Assembly: GCF_013409595.1 (NCBI RefSeq)
Contig: NZ_JACCBD010000001.1
Span: forward strand, 1,116,001-1,180,000
Reading direction: 5' to 3'
DNA length: 64,000 nt
Origin: Leucobacter aridicollis
GTDB taxonomy: Bacteria > Actinomycetota > Actinomycetes > Actinomycetales > Microbacteriaceae
The notes beneath the pieces are model-generated. The model saw only the letters and a list, made by a program, of their open reading frames with translations, searched no databases and was not told the DNA's origin. Position 1 is the first letter of the stretch; each line of letters opens with the position of its first letter. Of this stretch, positions 18,374 to 27,392 are shown piece after piece. The position numbers and the translations under genes were made by a program.

Positions 18374-18538
18374 TGTGTACTCCCCAGAGTTCGGTGTGGT
18401 GTTGTATCGAGAGTATGGAAGCGCGGGCGGTTCGCGCAATCGCGACCGACACGAACCGTAATGTTGCGCGTTAGGCTCAGACGTACAGCGGGGGCGAGGA
18501 AGCCGCCGCGCAGACAACGAGAGATGGAGTGGACAGCG

Positions 18539-19363
18539 ATGGCGCAGCGAGTAGTCGTAACTGGAGCGAGCTCAGGCATCGGCGCGGCGACGGTACGCCG
18601 ATTCGCGGAACTCGGATACGAGACGGTCGCCGTCGCCCGTCGTGAGGATCGCCTCCGCGAGCTCGCGGCCGAAACCGGGGCGCACGTCATTCAGTGCGAC
18701 GTGACCGACGAGGCCGCCGTCGCACGGATGGCCGAGGAAGTTCGGGCCACGGGCGGCGCCTCGGGACTCGTGAACAACGCCGGCGGCGCGCTCGGCACTG
18801 ACTCCGTCGAGACCGCCCTCAACGACGACTGGCGCCGCATGTTCGAGGTGAACGTCATCGGGCTCCGGAACGTGACTGCGGCGCTGCTGCCGGTGCTCCG
18901 CGAGTCGACCCGTGCCGCGGCCCCGGCACAGCCCGATGCGAGCGCGGGTGCGGCCACCGGAGTCGACGCCGGGCACGGCTGGGCGTCGATCCTGAACCTC
19001 ACCTCCACCGCCGGCCTCGCCTCCTACCCGGGCGGCGGCGGATACAACGCGGCGAAGTACGCGGCGCACGCCGTCACCGAGGTGCTGCGGCTGGAGCTCG
19101 CGGGCGAGCCGATTCGCGTCATGGAGGTCGCTCCAGGGCTCGTGCACACCGAGGAATTCACCCTCAACCGGCTGCGCGGCGACGCGGCAGCGGCATCGAT
19201 TCCCTACGAAAACGTGACGCCGCTCACGGCTGAGGACGTCGCGCGCGTACTCGTCGGCGCATTCGAGCAGCCGCCCCACGTGAACCAGGACCTCATCGTG
19301 CTGCGCCCCGTCGCGCAGTCGAGCGTCTTCCACGTGCACCGCGGCCCGCTCGCCGCGAAGTAG
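18539..19363 (+). CDS. Short-chain dehydrogenase/reductase
   Basis: 274-aa classical SDR. The Rossmann motif GASSGIG, NNAGG, a catalytic Ser/Thr strand ([18 protein letters not shown]) and YNAAK active site are present. An Ala-rich insertion of about 27 residues (residues about 120-146) sits between the active-site serine strand and the preceding helix, which is unusual. It resembles the serine/3-hydroxyisobutyrate dehydrogenase (YdfG-like) branch, but the substrate is not assignable. The start is the ATG at 18539 with GGAG upstream; an ATG 15 bp earlier is possible. The uracil-DNA glycosylase gene follows after 5 bp. Confidence 0.9.
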   Translation: MAQRVVVTGASSGIGAATVRRFAELGYETVAVARREDRLRELAAETGAHVIQCDVTDEAAVARMAEEVRATGGASGLVNNAGGALGTDSVETALNDDWRRMFEVNVIGLRNVTAALLPVLRESTRAAAPAQPDASAGAATGVDAGHGWASILNLTSTAGLASYPGGGGYNAAKYAAHAVTEVLRLELAGEPIRVMEVAPGLVHTEEFTLNRLRGDAAAASIPYENVTPLTAEDVARVLVGAFEQPPHVNQDLIVLRPVAQSSVFHVHRGPLAAK

Positions 19364-19368
19364 GCCGC

Positions 19369-20199
19369 GTGATCCCAACGTCGCTCGCCGAGCTTGTTGC
19401 CTCGGGGCGCGTCTCAGCCGACTGGGGCGAGGCGCTCGCCGCAGTCGATACGGGCGGCACGCTCGACGCGACGCTCGCTGAGCTCGCGTCGTTCCTCGCC
19501 GCCGAGGAGGCAGCGGGCGCCCAGGTGCTGCCCGCGGAGGAGCACGTGTTTCGGGCATTCGCGCGGCCGCTTGGTGCGGTGCGGGTGCTCATCGTCGGTC
19601 AGGATCCGTACCCCACCCCGGGCCACGCCGTCGGGCTGTCGTTCTCGACGGCCCGCGACGTGCGGCCGCTGCCGCGCAGCCTGAAGAACATCTACCGGGA
19701 ACTCGAGGACGATCTCGGCGCTGGGCACACTTCCGGCGCCGGAGCCGGCGCCGGAGCCCTGCCCGAGTCGTCGTCAAGCTCGTGGGCTGAGGACTTCTGG
19801 GCGGAGTCTGTGGGCTCACCGGGTGCTCCCGGTCACGCCGCTGTCGGGCAGCACGGCGACCTCTCGGCCTGGGCCGATGCGGGGGTGCTGCTGCTCAACC
19901 GCGTGCTGACGGTGCGGGCCGGTGACGCTGGCTCGCACCGCCGCAAGGGCTGGGAACAGGTGACGGAACTCGCGATCCGGGCGCTCGTCGCACGTGGCGG
20001 GCCGCTGGTGGCAATCCTGTGGGGAGCTGACGCGCGGGGGCTCGCGCCGCTGCTCGGGGACACCCCGATCGTTGAGAGCGCGCACCCGTCGCCGCTGTCC
20101 GCTTCGCGCGGGTTCTTCGGGTCGCGGCCGTTTAGTCGAACGAACGCGCTGCTCGAGGCCCAGGGCGCCGCACCGATCGACTGGGGCGCGCTCGGCTGA
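19369..20199 (+). CDS. ung: Uracil-DNA glycosylase (family 1)
   Basis: Removes uracil from DNA for base-excision repair; 276 aa. Motif 1 is [20 protein letters not shown] with the catalytic aspartate, and the DNA-binding loop is [24 protein letters not shown]. Between these, about 50 residues rich in Gly, Ala and Ser (residues about 120-165) expand a loop that is short in most Ung proteins. It starts with GTG 5 bp after the SDR stop and probably depends on coupling, since no good ribosome-binding site is seen. Confidence 0.93.
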   Translation: MIPTSLAELVASGRVSADWGEALAAVDTGGTLDATLAELASFLAAEEAAGAQVLPAEEHVFRAFARPLGAVRVLIVGQDPYPTPGHAVGLSFSTARDVRPLPRSLKNIYRELEDDLGAGHTSGAGAGAGALPESSSSSWAEDFWAESVGSPGAPGHAAVGQHGDLSAWADAGVLLLNRVLTVRAGDAGSHRRKGWEQVTELAIRALVARGGPLVAILWGADARGLAPLLGDTPIVESAHPSPLSASRGFFGSRPFSRTNALLEAQGAAPIDWGALG

Positions 20200-20268
20200 G
20201 CTGGTTGCGCCTGCCTGCCTGCCTGCCAGCCTGCCCGGCCCGTCTGGCCCCACCGCCCACCAGTTGCA

Positions 20269-20328
20269 ACTTTCTCTACGTTTTGACGTAGTTGAGAGGC
20301 TCAAACTACGTCAAAACGTAGAGAAAGT
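20269..20328. terminator. Near-perfect 28-bp-stem hairpin between convergent genes
   Basis: 23-bp perfect arms (20269-20291 and 20306-20328) continue into a further 5-bp stem (TTGAG/CTCAA) with one bulged A and a 3-nt loop. Each arm itself contains a CTACGT...ACGTAG palindrome. It is AT-richer than its surroundings and lies between the ends of ung and the amino-acid permease gene. Bidirectional terminator or mobile palindromic repeat are both possible. Confidence 0.8.
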
Positions 20329-20353
20329 CTTGGGGCGGGGCGGGCGGGGCGGT

Positions 20354-20383
20354 GGCCCGGGGTGGCAGCCCCAGCCCCGGGCC
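20354..20383 (-). terminator. Terminator-like hairpin after the hut permease
   Basis: GGCCCGGGG (20354-20362) pairs with CCCCGGGCC (20375-20383), about 30 bp beyond the permease stop. Just before it, a run GGGGCGGGGCGGGCGGGG (20332-20349) has G-quadruplex potential. Confidence 0.55.
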
Positions 20384-20414
20384 GCCAGCCCCTGCCAGAC
20401 AGGCCCGCCCCGGC

Positions 20415-21857
20415 CTACCGCACGCGCCGGCGCCTGGGACGAACCGGCTCGCCCTGCACCGCGATGGCGCCGGTCTCGTCGACCAGCTCGTACCGGCGCT
20501 TGCCCGCGTCCTTCACGAAGAACCGATAGCTCAGCGCGAGCAGCACAACCCACACGGCCCCGACAAAGATCGCGGGCCGCGAGTCTGGCACGAGCCCGAT
20601 CATCACGATGACGAACAGAATGAACGCGATCGCCGCGTACGAGGCGCCGGGCCAGAGCGGCACCGGGAACTCGCTCGGCAGCCGGGACTCGCGGGCGATC
20701 TCGCGCTTCATCCGCACGTGCGCGATGAGGATCATGAGCCACACCAGCACCGTCGCAAACGTCGCGAGCGCCGCGATGAAGAAGAAGATCTGGTCGGGGA
20801 AGATCGCGTTGAGCACGACCCCGAGGAGGAGCGCCGTGACCATGGTCACCACCGTGAGCCACGGCACGCCACTTTTCGTCAGCTTCATGAACTGCTTGGG
20901 GGCCTGGCCCTGCTCGGCGAGCCCACGCAGCATGCGGCCCGCACCGAAGATGTCCGCGTTGATCGCCGAGAGTGCCGCGGTGATGACGACGACGTTGAGG
21001 ATGTGCGCGGCGCCAGACAACCCGAGCGACTCGAAGATTGACACGAACGGGCTCGTCTTGCCGTCGATCGTGGTCCAGGGCTGGAGGCTCATGATGACGC
21101 CGAGGGTGAGCACGTAGAACAGCAGGATGCGCATGGGCACCGAGTTGATCGCCTGCGGAATGACTTTCTTCGGGTTCTGTGCCTCGCCCGCGGTGATGCC
21201 GATCACCTCGATGCCGCCGAAGGCGAACATCACGACCGTGAACGAAGCAAGCAGGCCCCAGAGTCCGTTCGGCATGAACCCTCCGTGCGACACGAGGTTC
21301 TGGATCCCGGCCGCGCCCTCGCTCTGATTTCCGAGGCCGAAGACGATGATCGCGATGCCGCCGACGATCATGAGTACGATCGCGGTGATCTTGATGAGCG
21401 AGAACCAGAACTCGAGTTCCCCGAACACCTTCACGCTGATGAGGTTGATTGCGGCGATGAAGAAGACGACGGCGAGCACCCAGATCCAACGCTCGACGTC
21501 GGGGAACCAGAAGCCCATGTAGAGCCCGAACGCGGTGACGTCTGCGAGCGCGACGACAAACATTTCGAACGTGTACGTCCAGCCCGCGAGAAAACCAGCG
21601 AACGGGCCGATGTAACGTGACGCGTACTGCGCGAACGAGCCGGATACCGGGTGTCGCACCGCCATCTCGCCGAGGGCGCGCATCACCATGAAGACGGCGG
21701 CACCGCCGATGATGTAGGCGAGCAGCACGGCCGGCCCGGCCGCCTGGATCGCCCCGGCGGACCCCATGAACAGGCCCGTGCCGATTGCGGATCCGAGCGC
21801 CATCCAGCGGATGTGCCGGGCGGTGAGCCCGCGCTTGAGTGCTTCAGGGGCCGCCAT
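20415..21857 (-). CDS. Amino-acid permease (AAT family), probably for histidine
   Basis: 480 aa with about 12 transmembrane helices. The APC/AAT signature is present near the N-terminus ([37 protein letters not shown]), with [20 protein letters not shown] in the middle and a basic C-terminal tail (RPRRRRVR). It starts 2 bp beyond the hutG stop behind GGGAGGGC, so hutG and the permease form one transcription unit. Placement in the hut cluster suggests uptake of histidine, in the manner of HutT-type carriers; the family also carries aromatic amino acids and proline. Confidence 0.9.
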   Translation of the reverse strand: MAAPEALKRGLTARHIRWMALGSAIGTGLFMGSAGAIQAAGPAVLLAYIIGGAAVFMVMRALGEMAVRHPVSGSFAQYASRYIGPFAGFLAGWTYTFEMFVVALADVTAFGLYMGFWFPDVERWIWVLAVVFFIAAINLISVKVFGELEFWFSLIKITAIVLMIVGGIAIIVFGLGNQSEGAAGIQNLVSHGGFMPNGLWGLLASFTVVMFAFGGIEVIGITAGEAQNPKKVIPQAINSVPMRILLFYVLTLGVIMSLQPWTTIDGKTSPFVSIFESLGLSGAAHILNVVVITAALSAINADIFGAGRMLRGLAEQGQAPKQFMKLTKSGVPWLTVVTMVTALLLGVVLNAIFPDQIFFFIAALATFATVLVWLMILIAHVRMKREIARESRLPSEFPVPLWPGASYAAIAFILFVIVMIGLVPDSRPAIFVGAVWVVLLALSYRFFVKDAGKRRYELVDETGAIAVQGEPVRPRRRRVR

Positions 21858-21859
21858 GG

Positions 21860-22849
21860 TTATGCCCTCCCGTCGCGTGTGGCCTGGCGTGCGGCAAGGC
21901 CTGCCGCGGCCTCCAGCACGCAGAGCGCGGCGAGTCGCACGGTGCGCCCGTCGGGGGCGTCGGCGGTCGCGTCGACCTCGGCGATGTCGATGCCGCGCAC
22001 GCGCGGGTCGGCCGCGAACATCCGGGCGAAGGCCCGCAGCTCGTGCGCGGCGATCCCTCCCGGAATCGAGGCCGGGCAGCCGGGCGCGACGGCGCGGTCG
22101 CACACGTCGACGTCGAGGTCGACGTGCACCGGCCCGCCGCCGGCCCCGGCGATCTCGAGCGCTTCGGCGGCGATCTCGGCGAGAGGCCGCGAGAACAGCT
22201 CGTCGCGGTGGATCACCGTGATGCCCCACTCCTTCGCTCGCTCGCGGTAGGCGCGGGAGTTCGCGAAGTCGGCGATCCCGATCTGCACGATGCGGCGCGG
22301 GTTCAGCCCGGCCTCGACGAGCCGGCGGACGGGGGAGCCGTTCGAGCGGCCGTCGCGCAGGTCGTGGTGAGCGTCGAGCGTGATGAGTCCGGCCGATTCG
22401 AGGGCGTCGCCCGCGACGCCGAGCGCGGCGGGCACGGTGAGCGCGTTGTCGCCACCGAGGGCGACGACGAGCTCGGCGCGGGCGGCGAGCTCGCGCACCG
22501 TTGCAGCTGCGGCGCCCTCACCGTCTTCGGTGTCGGGATCCGTGACGTCCCCGGCGTCGCGGATGCTGAGCGCCTCGCCCAGCACCGTTTCCAACTCGGT
22601 GCCGCGCGCGCCCGGCGCAGCGGCCTCGACGGTGTGGTCGGAGTAGCGCCTGAGCGCCTCCCTGACGGCCGCCGGAGTGAGGTGCGCGTTCGTGGGCGAG
22701 AGCGACGTTCTCGAGGTCGGAATTCCGACGAGCGCGAGGTCGATCCGGGCGCTGCCGTCGGTCCCGTCGACTGCTGGCCAGGCGCCGGCGCGCGGCCAAT
22801 TGGGGTCGTGGGAGAGCGGACGAGCGACGTTGCTAGTTGGGGTGGTCAT
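21860..22849 (-). CDS. hutG: Formimidoylglutamase
   Basis: Last enzyme of one histidine-degradation branch: N-formimino-glutamate to glutamate and formamide. 329 aa of the arginase/ureohydrolase fold with the Mn-binding motifs [18 protein letters not shown] and [12 protein letters not shown]. It is transcribed divergently from hutH from a shared 124-bp region with a 16-bp palindrome in its exact centre. A TAGCTT -10 element ends 6 nt before the ATG, implying a leaderless mRNA. The histidine permease gene follows. Confidence 0.92.
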   Translation of the reverse strand: MTTPTSNVARPLSHDPNWPRAGAWPAVDGTDGSARIDLALVGIPTSRTSLSPTNAHLTPAAVREALRRYSDHTVEAAAPGARGTELETVLGEALSIRDAGDVTDPDTEDGEGAAAATVRELAARAELVVALGGDNALTVPAALGVAGDALESAGLITLDAHHDLRDGRSNGSPVRRLVEAGLNPRRIVQIGIADFANSRAYRERAKEWGITVIHRDELFSRPLAEIAAEALEIAGAGGGPVHVDLDVDVCDRAVAPGCPASIPGGIAAHELRAFARMFAADPRVRGIDIAEVDATADAPDGRTVRLAALCVLEAAAGLAARQATRDGRA

Positions 22850-22855
22850 AGTTGC

Positions 22856-22861
22856 AAGCTA
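22856..22861 (-). promoter_or_regulatory. hutG -10 element
   Basis: TAGCTT read on the minus strand, 6 nt upstream of the ATG at 22849. No consensus -35 is present (CCCGCT at the right place), consistent with an activator-dependent promoter. Confidence 0.5.
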
Positions 22862-22903
22862 GCAACGGAGCGGCGTGCAGCGGGTGGCAGGATCGCCGCC
22901 ATC

Positions 22904-22919
22904 GTCCGGGATTCCGGAC
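22904..22919. promoter_or_regulatory. Palindromic operator in the hutG-hutH divergent promoter
   Basis: GTCCGG-GATT-CCGGAC, a perfect 6+6 palindrome, exactly midway between the two ATGs (54 bp on each side). The 14-mer TCCGGGATTCCGGA inside it recurs unchanged upstream of hutU at 30488-30501. Probably the site of the IclR regulator encoded at 24594-25382. Confidence 0.75.
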
Positions 22920-22973
22920 ACGAGGTTGCGCTCTGGCGCACACGAGCGCCGACGAATGCGGTGTGATCGAACC

Positions 22974-24557
22974 ATGACCGACAACACCCACACAGTGATC
23001 CTCGGGGACGCCCCACTGACCCGCGCCGATGTCGTCGCGGTGGCCCGCCACGACGCGAAGCTCGAGCTCGCCCCGGCGGCGCTCGCCAGGGTCGCGGCAA
23101 GCCGCGCGGTGATCGAGCAGCTCGCCGATGACTCCCGCCCGCACTACGGCGTCTCGACGGGATTCGGAGCGCTCGCAAAGGTGCAGATCCCTGTCGAGAA
23201 GCGCCAGCAGCTCCAGCGCAGCCTCATCCGATCCCACGCGGCCGGCACCGGCCCCGAGGTCGAGCGCGAGGTCGTACGATCGCTCATGCTGCTCCGGCTC
23301 CAGACGCTCATGACCGGGCGCACCGGCGTCCGCGAGGTCGTCGCTCGGACATACGCGGAGATCATCAACGCCGGCATCACGCCGGTCGTGCACGAGTACG
23401 GCTCGCTCGGCTGCTCGGGCGACCTCAGTCCGCTCGCGCACTGCGCGCTCACGCTCATGGGCGAGGGCAATGTGCGCGTCGGCGGTGCCGCGGATGAGGA
23501 TCCGCACGCGCCCACCATCCCCGCCGCCGAGGCGCTCGCGGCCGCAGGCATCGAACCGCTCGTGCTCGCCGAGAAGGAGGGCCTGGCCCTCATCAACGGC
23601 ACCGACGGCATGCTCGGCATGCTGTGCCTTGCGCTCGGGGATCTCGACGAGCTGTTCGCCGTGGCCGACTTCGCGGCCGCCGCGAGCATTGAGGCGTTGA
23701 CCGGGACGGACGCCGTGTTCCAGCCCGAGCTGCACGCGCTCCGGCCGCACCCCGGACAGAGCTCATCGGCGGCGAACATGGCCGCCGTGCTCGCCGACTC
23801 GCACCTCGTGCAGCGCCCGCGCGAAGGGGAGTTCACGCGGGTGCAGGATGCGTACTCGCTGCGCTGCGCCCCGCAGGTGCACGGCGCCGCGCGCGACACG
23901 GCGAGCCACGCCGACAGGGTCGCCGCGGTCGAGCTCGCCTCGGCGGTCGACAACCCCGTCGTCCTGCCCGACGGGCGCGTCGAATCCAACGGCAACTTTC
24001 ACGGCGCCCCCGTCGCGTACGTGCTCGATTTTCTCGCGATCGCGGTCGCCGATCTCGCATCGATCAGCGAGCGCCGCACCGACCGCTTCCTCGACGTCTC
24101 GCGCAGTCACGGCCTGCCGCCGTTCCTCGCCGCGGACGCGGGCCTCGATTCGGGCCTCATGATTGCCCAGTACACCGCCGCAGGCATCGTCTCCGAACTC
24201 AAGCGCCTCGCGGTGCCGGCGTCGGTCGACTCGATCCCGTCGTCGGCGATGCAGGAGGATCACGTGTCGATGGGGTGGGCGGCGGCCCGCAAGCTGCGTC
24301 GCGCCATCGACGGGCTCCGGCGGGTGCTCTCGATCGAGCTGCTCACGTCGACGCGCGCGCTCGACTTCCGCGCGGCCGATGGGGCGGGCGCTCCGGGCGC
24401 AGCGACGGCTGCGGTGCACGCGCTGTTCCGCACCGAGATCCCGGCGCCCGACACCGACACGTTCCTGTCGCCGACGATCGACGCGGCGGTCGGTTTCGTA
24501 GCATCGGGTGCGGTGCGCGAGGCCGCCGAGGCCGCGCTCGACAGGCGCTTGGCCTAG
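22974..24557 (+). CDS. hutH: Histidine ammonia-lyase
   Basis: Deaminates L-histidine to urocanate; 527 aa. The MIO-forming tripeptide is at residues 147-149 within GSLGCSGDLSPLAHCALTLM. It is Cys-Ser-Gly rather than the commoner Ala-Ser-Gly, a variant I recall in other actinobacterial enzymes. Other signatures are HYGVSTGFGALA, DNPVVLPDGRVESNGNFHG and QEDHVSMGWAAARK. The ATG at 22974 is preceded by TGTGAT at 6 nt, so the transcript may be leaderless. It is divergent from hutG, and the IclR regulator gene follows 36 bp downstream. Confidence 0.96.
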   Translation: MTDNTHTVILGDAPLTRADVVAVARHDAKLELAPAALARVAASRAVIEQLADDSRPHYGVSTGFGALAKVQIPVEKRQQLQRSLIRSHAAGTGPEVEREVVRSLMLLRLQTLMTGRTGVREVVARTYAEIINAGITPVVHEYGSLGCSGDLSPLAHCALTLMGEGNVRVGGAADEDPHAPTIPAAEALAAAGIEPLVLAEKEGLALINGTDGMLGMLCLALGDLDELFAVADFAAAASIEALTGTDAVFQPELHALRPHPGQSSSAANMAAVLADSHLVQRPREGEFTRVQDAYSLRCAPQVHGAARDTASHADRVAAVELASAVDNPVVLPDGRVESNGNFHGAPVAYVLDFLAIAVADLASISERRTDRFLDVSRSHGLPPFLAADAGLDSGLMIAQYTAAGIVSELKRLAVPASVDSIPSSAMQEDHVSMGWAAARKLRRAIDGLRRVLSIELLTSTRALDFRAADGAGAPGAATAAVHALFRTEIPAPDTDTFLSPTIDAAVGFVASGAVREAAEAALDRRLA

Positions 24558-24593
24558 CCACGCCGGAGGGCGAGCGCCCGATAGGCTGCACCC

Positions 24594-25382
24594 ATGAGCG
24601 AGCCCAAGGTTCCCGCGGCGGATCAGACGCTGCGCATCCTGACGCTGCTCGCGCGCTCCCGGGGCCCGGTCCCGGCGAGCATCGTGGCCTCGCAGCTCGG
24701 GCTGCCGCGCTCGACGGCGTATCAGCTGCTCGCGACGCTCCAGGAGCACGGCTACGTCATGCACCTCGCCGAGGAGAAGCGCTACGGGCTCGGGATCGCG
24801 GCCGTCGAACTGAGTTCGGCCTACGAGCGGCAGGAACCCATCGCGCGACTCGGGAGGCCGCTGCTCGCCGCGCTCGTCGATCGCGTGCGCGTGAGCGGCC
24901 ATCTCGCGGTCCCGAGCGGGAGCGACGTGCTCTACGTCATCGAGGAGCGCGCTCAGGGGACACCGCCGCTCGTCACCGACGTCGATGTTCGACTGCCGAT
25001 GCACCTCACCGCGAGTGGGCGGGCGATCCTTGCGAGCCTGCCGCGGGCGCAGGTGCGCGCGCTGTACCCGAACGCGCAGTCGTTCGCGCACCGCCTGGCT
25101 GGCCCGGACGGCATCGACAGATACTCGCGGCTGCGAGGCGTGCTCGACGACACCGTCACGCGCGGCTTCGCGCTCGAGCGCGGGTCGGTGACCGAGGGAC
25201 TGTCGTCAGTCGCCGCACCCGTGCTTGACCACCGCGGGTGGCCGATCGCCGCGGTCGCCGTGACCTTCAGCGATGACGAGCACGGCGAGGGGGAGTTTGC
25301 CGCGCTCGCCGGCGAGGTGCGTGACACCGCAAACGCGCTGTCGGCGCGGATCCACGGGCGCGCGCTGCGCGAGGGCGGCTAG
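24594..25382 (+). CDS. IclR family regulator of histidine utilisation
   Basis: 262 aa. The N-terminal winged helix (QTLRILTLLARSRGPVPASI, LGLPRSTAYQLLATLQEHGY) is followed by the IclR effector domain (residues about 80-255, with HLTASGRAILASLP and GSVTEGLSSVAAPVLD). Directly downstream of hutH, so it is the likely HutR. In Corynebacterium an IclR-type HutR is known as an activator of hut genes. A TAGGCT hexamer lies 6 nt before the ATG, so the mRNA may be leaderless; a GGAGG lies too far upstream to serve. Confidence 0.9.
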   Translation: MSEPKVPAADQTLRILTLLARSRGPVPASIVASQLGLPRSTAYQLLATLQEHGYVMHLAEEKRYGLGIAAVELSSAYERQEPIARLGRPLLAALVDRVRVSGHLAVPSGSDVLYVIEERAQGTPPLVTDVDVRLPMHLTASGRAILASLPRAQVRALYPNAQSFAHRLAGPDGIDRYSRLRGVLDDTVTRGFALERGSVTEGLSSVAAPVLDHRGWPIAAVAVTFSDDEHGEGEFAALAGEVRDTANALSARIHGRALREGG

Positions 25383-25388
25383 CGCCGG

Positions 25389-25985
25389 CTATCGCTCGGC
25401 GGCGAAGCTGCGCCAGCCGTCGTTCAGGATCCGGAAGGCCCCGTCAAGGACGGCCTCCGGATCGTCGTCCGCCGTCGCAAGTAGTTGTACTTGGAGGACG
25501 AACCGGGCATACGCGCGAATCTCTGGAGAGGGCGCGTCCAGGCCGAAATCCTCGGCGATCGCGGCCCCGAGGGCGTGTTCGTGTCTGGTCCACATCCGGG
25601 CGGCGTAGTCGGTGAGGGCGGGGGTCGCGTCGAGAAACTCCATGAATTTCTGGGCCCCGTCGCCGTGCTCGGTGCGGCTCTCGAGGATGCCCGCGGCGAA
25701 ATAACGGTGCAGTGCGTCGGTGATTGATACCTCGGGGTCACGGTCTCGAACGGCGGCGACGAGCGCCTCGCGCTGCTCCTCGTCCTCGTCAAAGACGAGG
25801 GCTTCCTTCTGCGGGAAGTACGCAAACACCGTGGTGGGGGAGACGTCGACGCGGTCCGCGATCTCGCGAACGCTCACGTTGTCGAAGCCGCGCTCCAGAA
25901 ACATCGCGGTGGCGGTGTTCGAGATCGCTTTGCGCGTCGCCGCCTTCTTGCGCTCGCGGCGCCCGAGTGTCGGTTGCTCAGCCAT
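25389..25985 (-). CDS. TetR family repressor
   Basis: 198 aa. The N-terminal TetR helix-turn-helix is clear (TRKAISNTATAMFLERGFDN, VREIADRVDVSPTTVFAYFPQKEAL), followed by an all-helical ligand domain of unassigned type. It is divergent from an MFS efflux gene, the classic drug-pump repressor arrangement, and convergent with the IclR gene (6-bp gap). The -10 element TAGAAT ends 6 nt before the ATG, so the transcript is probably leaderless. A GTATTGATAC site overlaps the -35 position, implying autorepression. Confidence 0.92.
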   Translation of the reverse strand: MAEQPTLGRRERKKAATRKAISNTATAMFLERGFDNVSVREIADRVDVSPTTVFAYFPQKEALVFDEDEEQREALVAAVRDRDPEVSITDALHRYFAAGILESRTEHGDGAQKFMEFLDATPALTDYAARMWTRHEHALGAAIAEDFGLDAPSPEIRAYARFVLQVQLLATADDDPEAVLDGAFRILNDGWRSFAAER

Positions 25986-26072
25986 GCCCTGATTCTACCG
26001 GAAGTGGGCGCAAAACCGGTATTGATACAAAACTGGCTTGACTTCAAAGTTGGTATCGGTACACTTTTGCGC
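25986..26072. promoter_or_regulatory. Divergent tetR/MFS promoter with two operator-like sites
   Basis: Rightward promoter: TTGACT 26038-26043, 17-bp spacer, ACACTT 26061-26066, ATG at 26073. Leftward: TAGAAT 25997-25992, ATG at 25985. GGTATTGATACA (26018-26029) and GGTATCGGTACA (26052-26063) are 34 bp apart and each overlaps one promoter. Both genes look leaderless. Confidence 0.65.
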
Positions 26073-27371
26073 ATGACTTCTTCATCATCCGCGCCTACGA
26101 AGGCGCCAGCAACCAGGCGTCGAGCCTGGATCACGCTCATCTCAATCACCATGCTCAACGTCATCGGCATGACCGTCGTGCTCCCGGTGCTTCCCTTCGT
26201 CGTTCAGCGATACGTTGACACACCCGCGCACCTTGCGATCTGGGTCGGCGTGCTCGAATCGGTGAACGCGCTCTGCGCCTTCCTCGTCGCGCCGCTGTTC
26301 GGTGGCCTCTCTGACCGCTTCGGCCGCCGCCCGGTGATCATCGTCGCGACGCTCGGCGCCGCGGTCGGCTTCGCGACCTTTGGCATCGGCGGCTCCATCT
26401 GGGTCCTGCTCGCAGGCCGAATCATCCAGGGCATCACCGCCGGAGATATGCCCGCGCTGTTCGCCTACGCCGCCGACATCACCCCGCCAGCGGAGCGCGC
26501 GAAGCGCTTCGGGCTGCTCGGCGCGCTCAACGGCGTCGGCTTCATGATCGGCCCGGCGCTTGGCGGCTTGCTTGCCGCGATCCACATCGACCTGCCAGTG
26601 TTCGTGACCGCAGGGATCGCACTTGTCGTCGCCGTCGTCGCGCTCTTCGCGCTCCCCGAAAGTCTCGCACCCGAGAAGCGCACGCCGCGCCTGAAGCTTG
26701 AGGGGCTCCACCCGGTCGCGGTGTTCAAGAAAGCGTTCGGCAGGCCCGAGCTGCGGGGCCTGCTTATCGCCCTCGTGTTCGTCGCGCTTCCGTTCGGCAT
26801 GTTTGTGAACAACTTCAGCGTGCTCGCGCTTGATCAGCTTGCGTGGACGGCGACGTCGATTGGCCTCCTCACCGCCGCAATCGGCATCCTCGACATTGTG
26901 CTGCAGGGCGTACTCATGCAGGCGCTCCTGCCCAGGCTTGGCGAACGCGGCATCATCGTCGCTGGGCTCCTGGCGCAGGCTGTCGGCCTCGCTGCCCTCA
27001 CGGTCGTTGGCACCGTGTTTGCGGAGCCGTGGATCCTGATCCTCGGGACGCTGCTTCTCGGCGGTGGACAGGGGCCCGCGACCGCAGCGATGGACGGCGT
27101 TCTCTCGCAGCAGGTCGGCGAGCACGAGCAGGGCTGGATCGCCGGGGTGATGCAATCGCTCAACACTGGCGTGAACGTCATCGCGCCGCTCATCGCAGGC
27201 GTGCTCTACGCGAGCGTGTCACACGCGGCGCCGTACGCGGTCGGCTTCCTGCTCATGATCGGCGCGATCATCATGGTCGGACGCGCGAGGTTTCAGAGCC
27301 TCGCGAAGCGCCAACGCGCGCAGTCACCCGGCGGGGCAGGGGAGGCCGACAGCGTGGCGGCCGGCGTCTGA
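26073..27371 (+). CDS. MFS drug-efflux transporter, TetA-like
   Basis: 432 aa, 12 predicted transmembrane helices. The MFS signature between helices 2 and 3 is [14 protein letters not shown], the N-terminal [20 protein letters not shown] and motif C-like [19 protein letters not shown] match the TCR/Tet38 drug:H+ antiporter group. It is regulated by the divergent TetR gene. The start is the ATG at 26073, set by the -10 element 6 nt upstream. The gene ends 15 bp from the convergent hutI stop. Base composition is slightly lower in GC than the neighbours. Substrate unknown; tetracycline-like or phenolic toxic compounds are typical of the family. Confidence 0.9.
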   Translation: MTSSSSAPTKAPATRRRAWITLISITMLNVIGMTVVLPVLPFVVQRYVDTPAHLAIWVGVLESVNALCAFLVAPLFGGLSDRFGRRPVIIVATLGAAVGFATFGIGGSIWVLLAGRIIQGITAGDMPALFAYAADITPPAERAKRFGLLGALNGVGFMIGPALGGLLAAIHIDLPVFVTAGIALVVAVVALFALPESLAPEKRTPRLKLEGLHPVAVFKKAFGRPELRGLLIALVFVALPFGMFVNNFSVLALDQLAWTATSIGLLTAAIGILDIVLQGVLMQALLPRLGERGIIVAGLLAQAVGLAALTVVGTVFAEPWILILGTLLLGGGQGPATAAMDGVLSQQVGEHEQGWIAGVMQSLNTGVNVIAPLIAGVLYASVSHAAPYAVGFLLMIGAIIMVGRARFQSLAKRQRAQSPGGAGEADSVAAGV

Positions 27372-27392
27372 GGGCTGGGGCCGCACTCAGAC
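27366..27392. terminator. Dyad spanning two convergent stop codons
   Basis: GTCTGAG (27366-27372) and CTCAGAC (27386-27392) form a 7-bp stem. The left arm contains the MFS TGA stop, and the right arm contains the hutI stop on the other strand. It is the only terminator-like structure between them. Confidence 0.45.

Noticed and set aside
18374..18538. SAM riboswitch in the metY leader
   Set aside because: The divergent region is only 165 bp and I see no paired stems of the known SAM classes.
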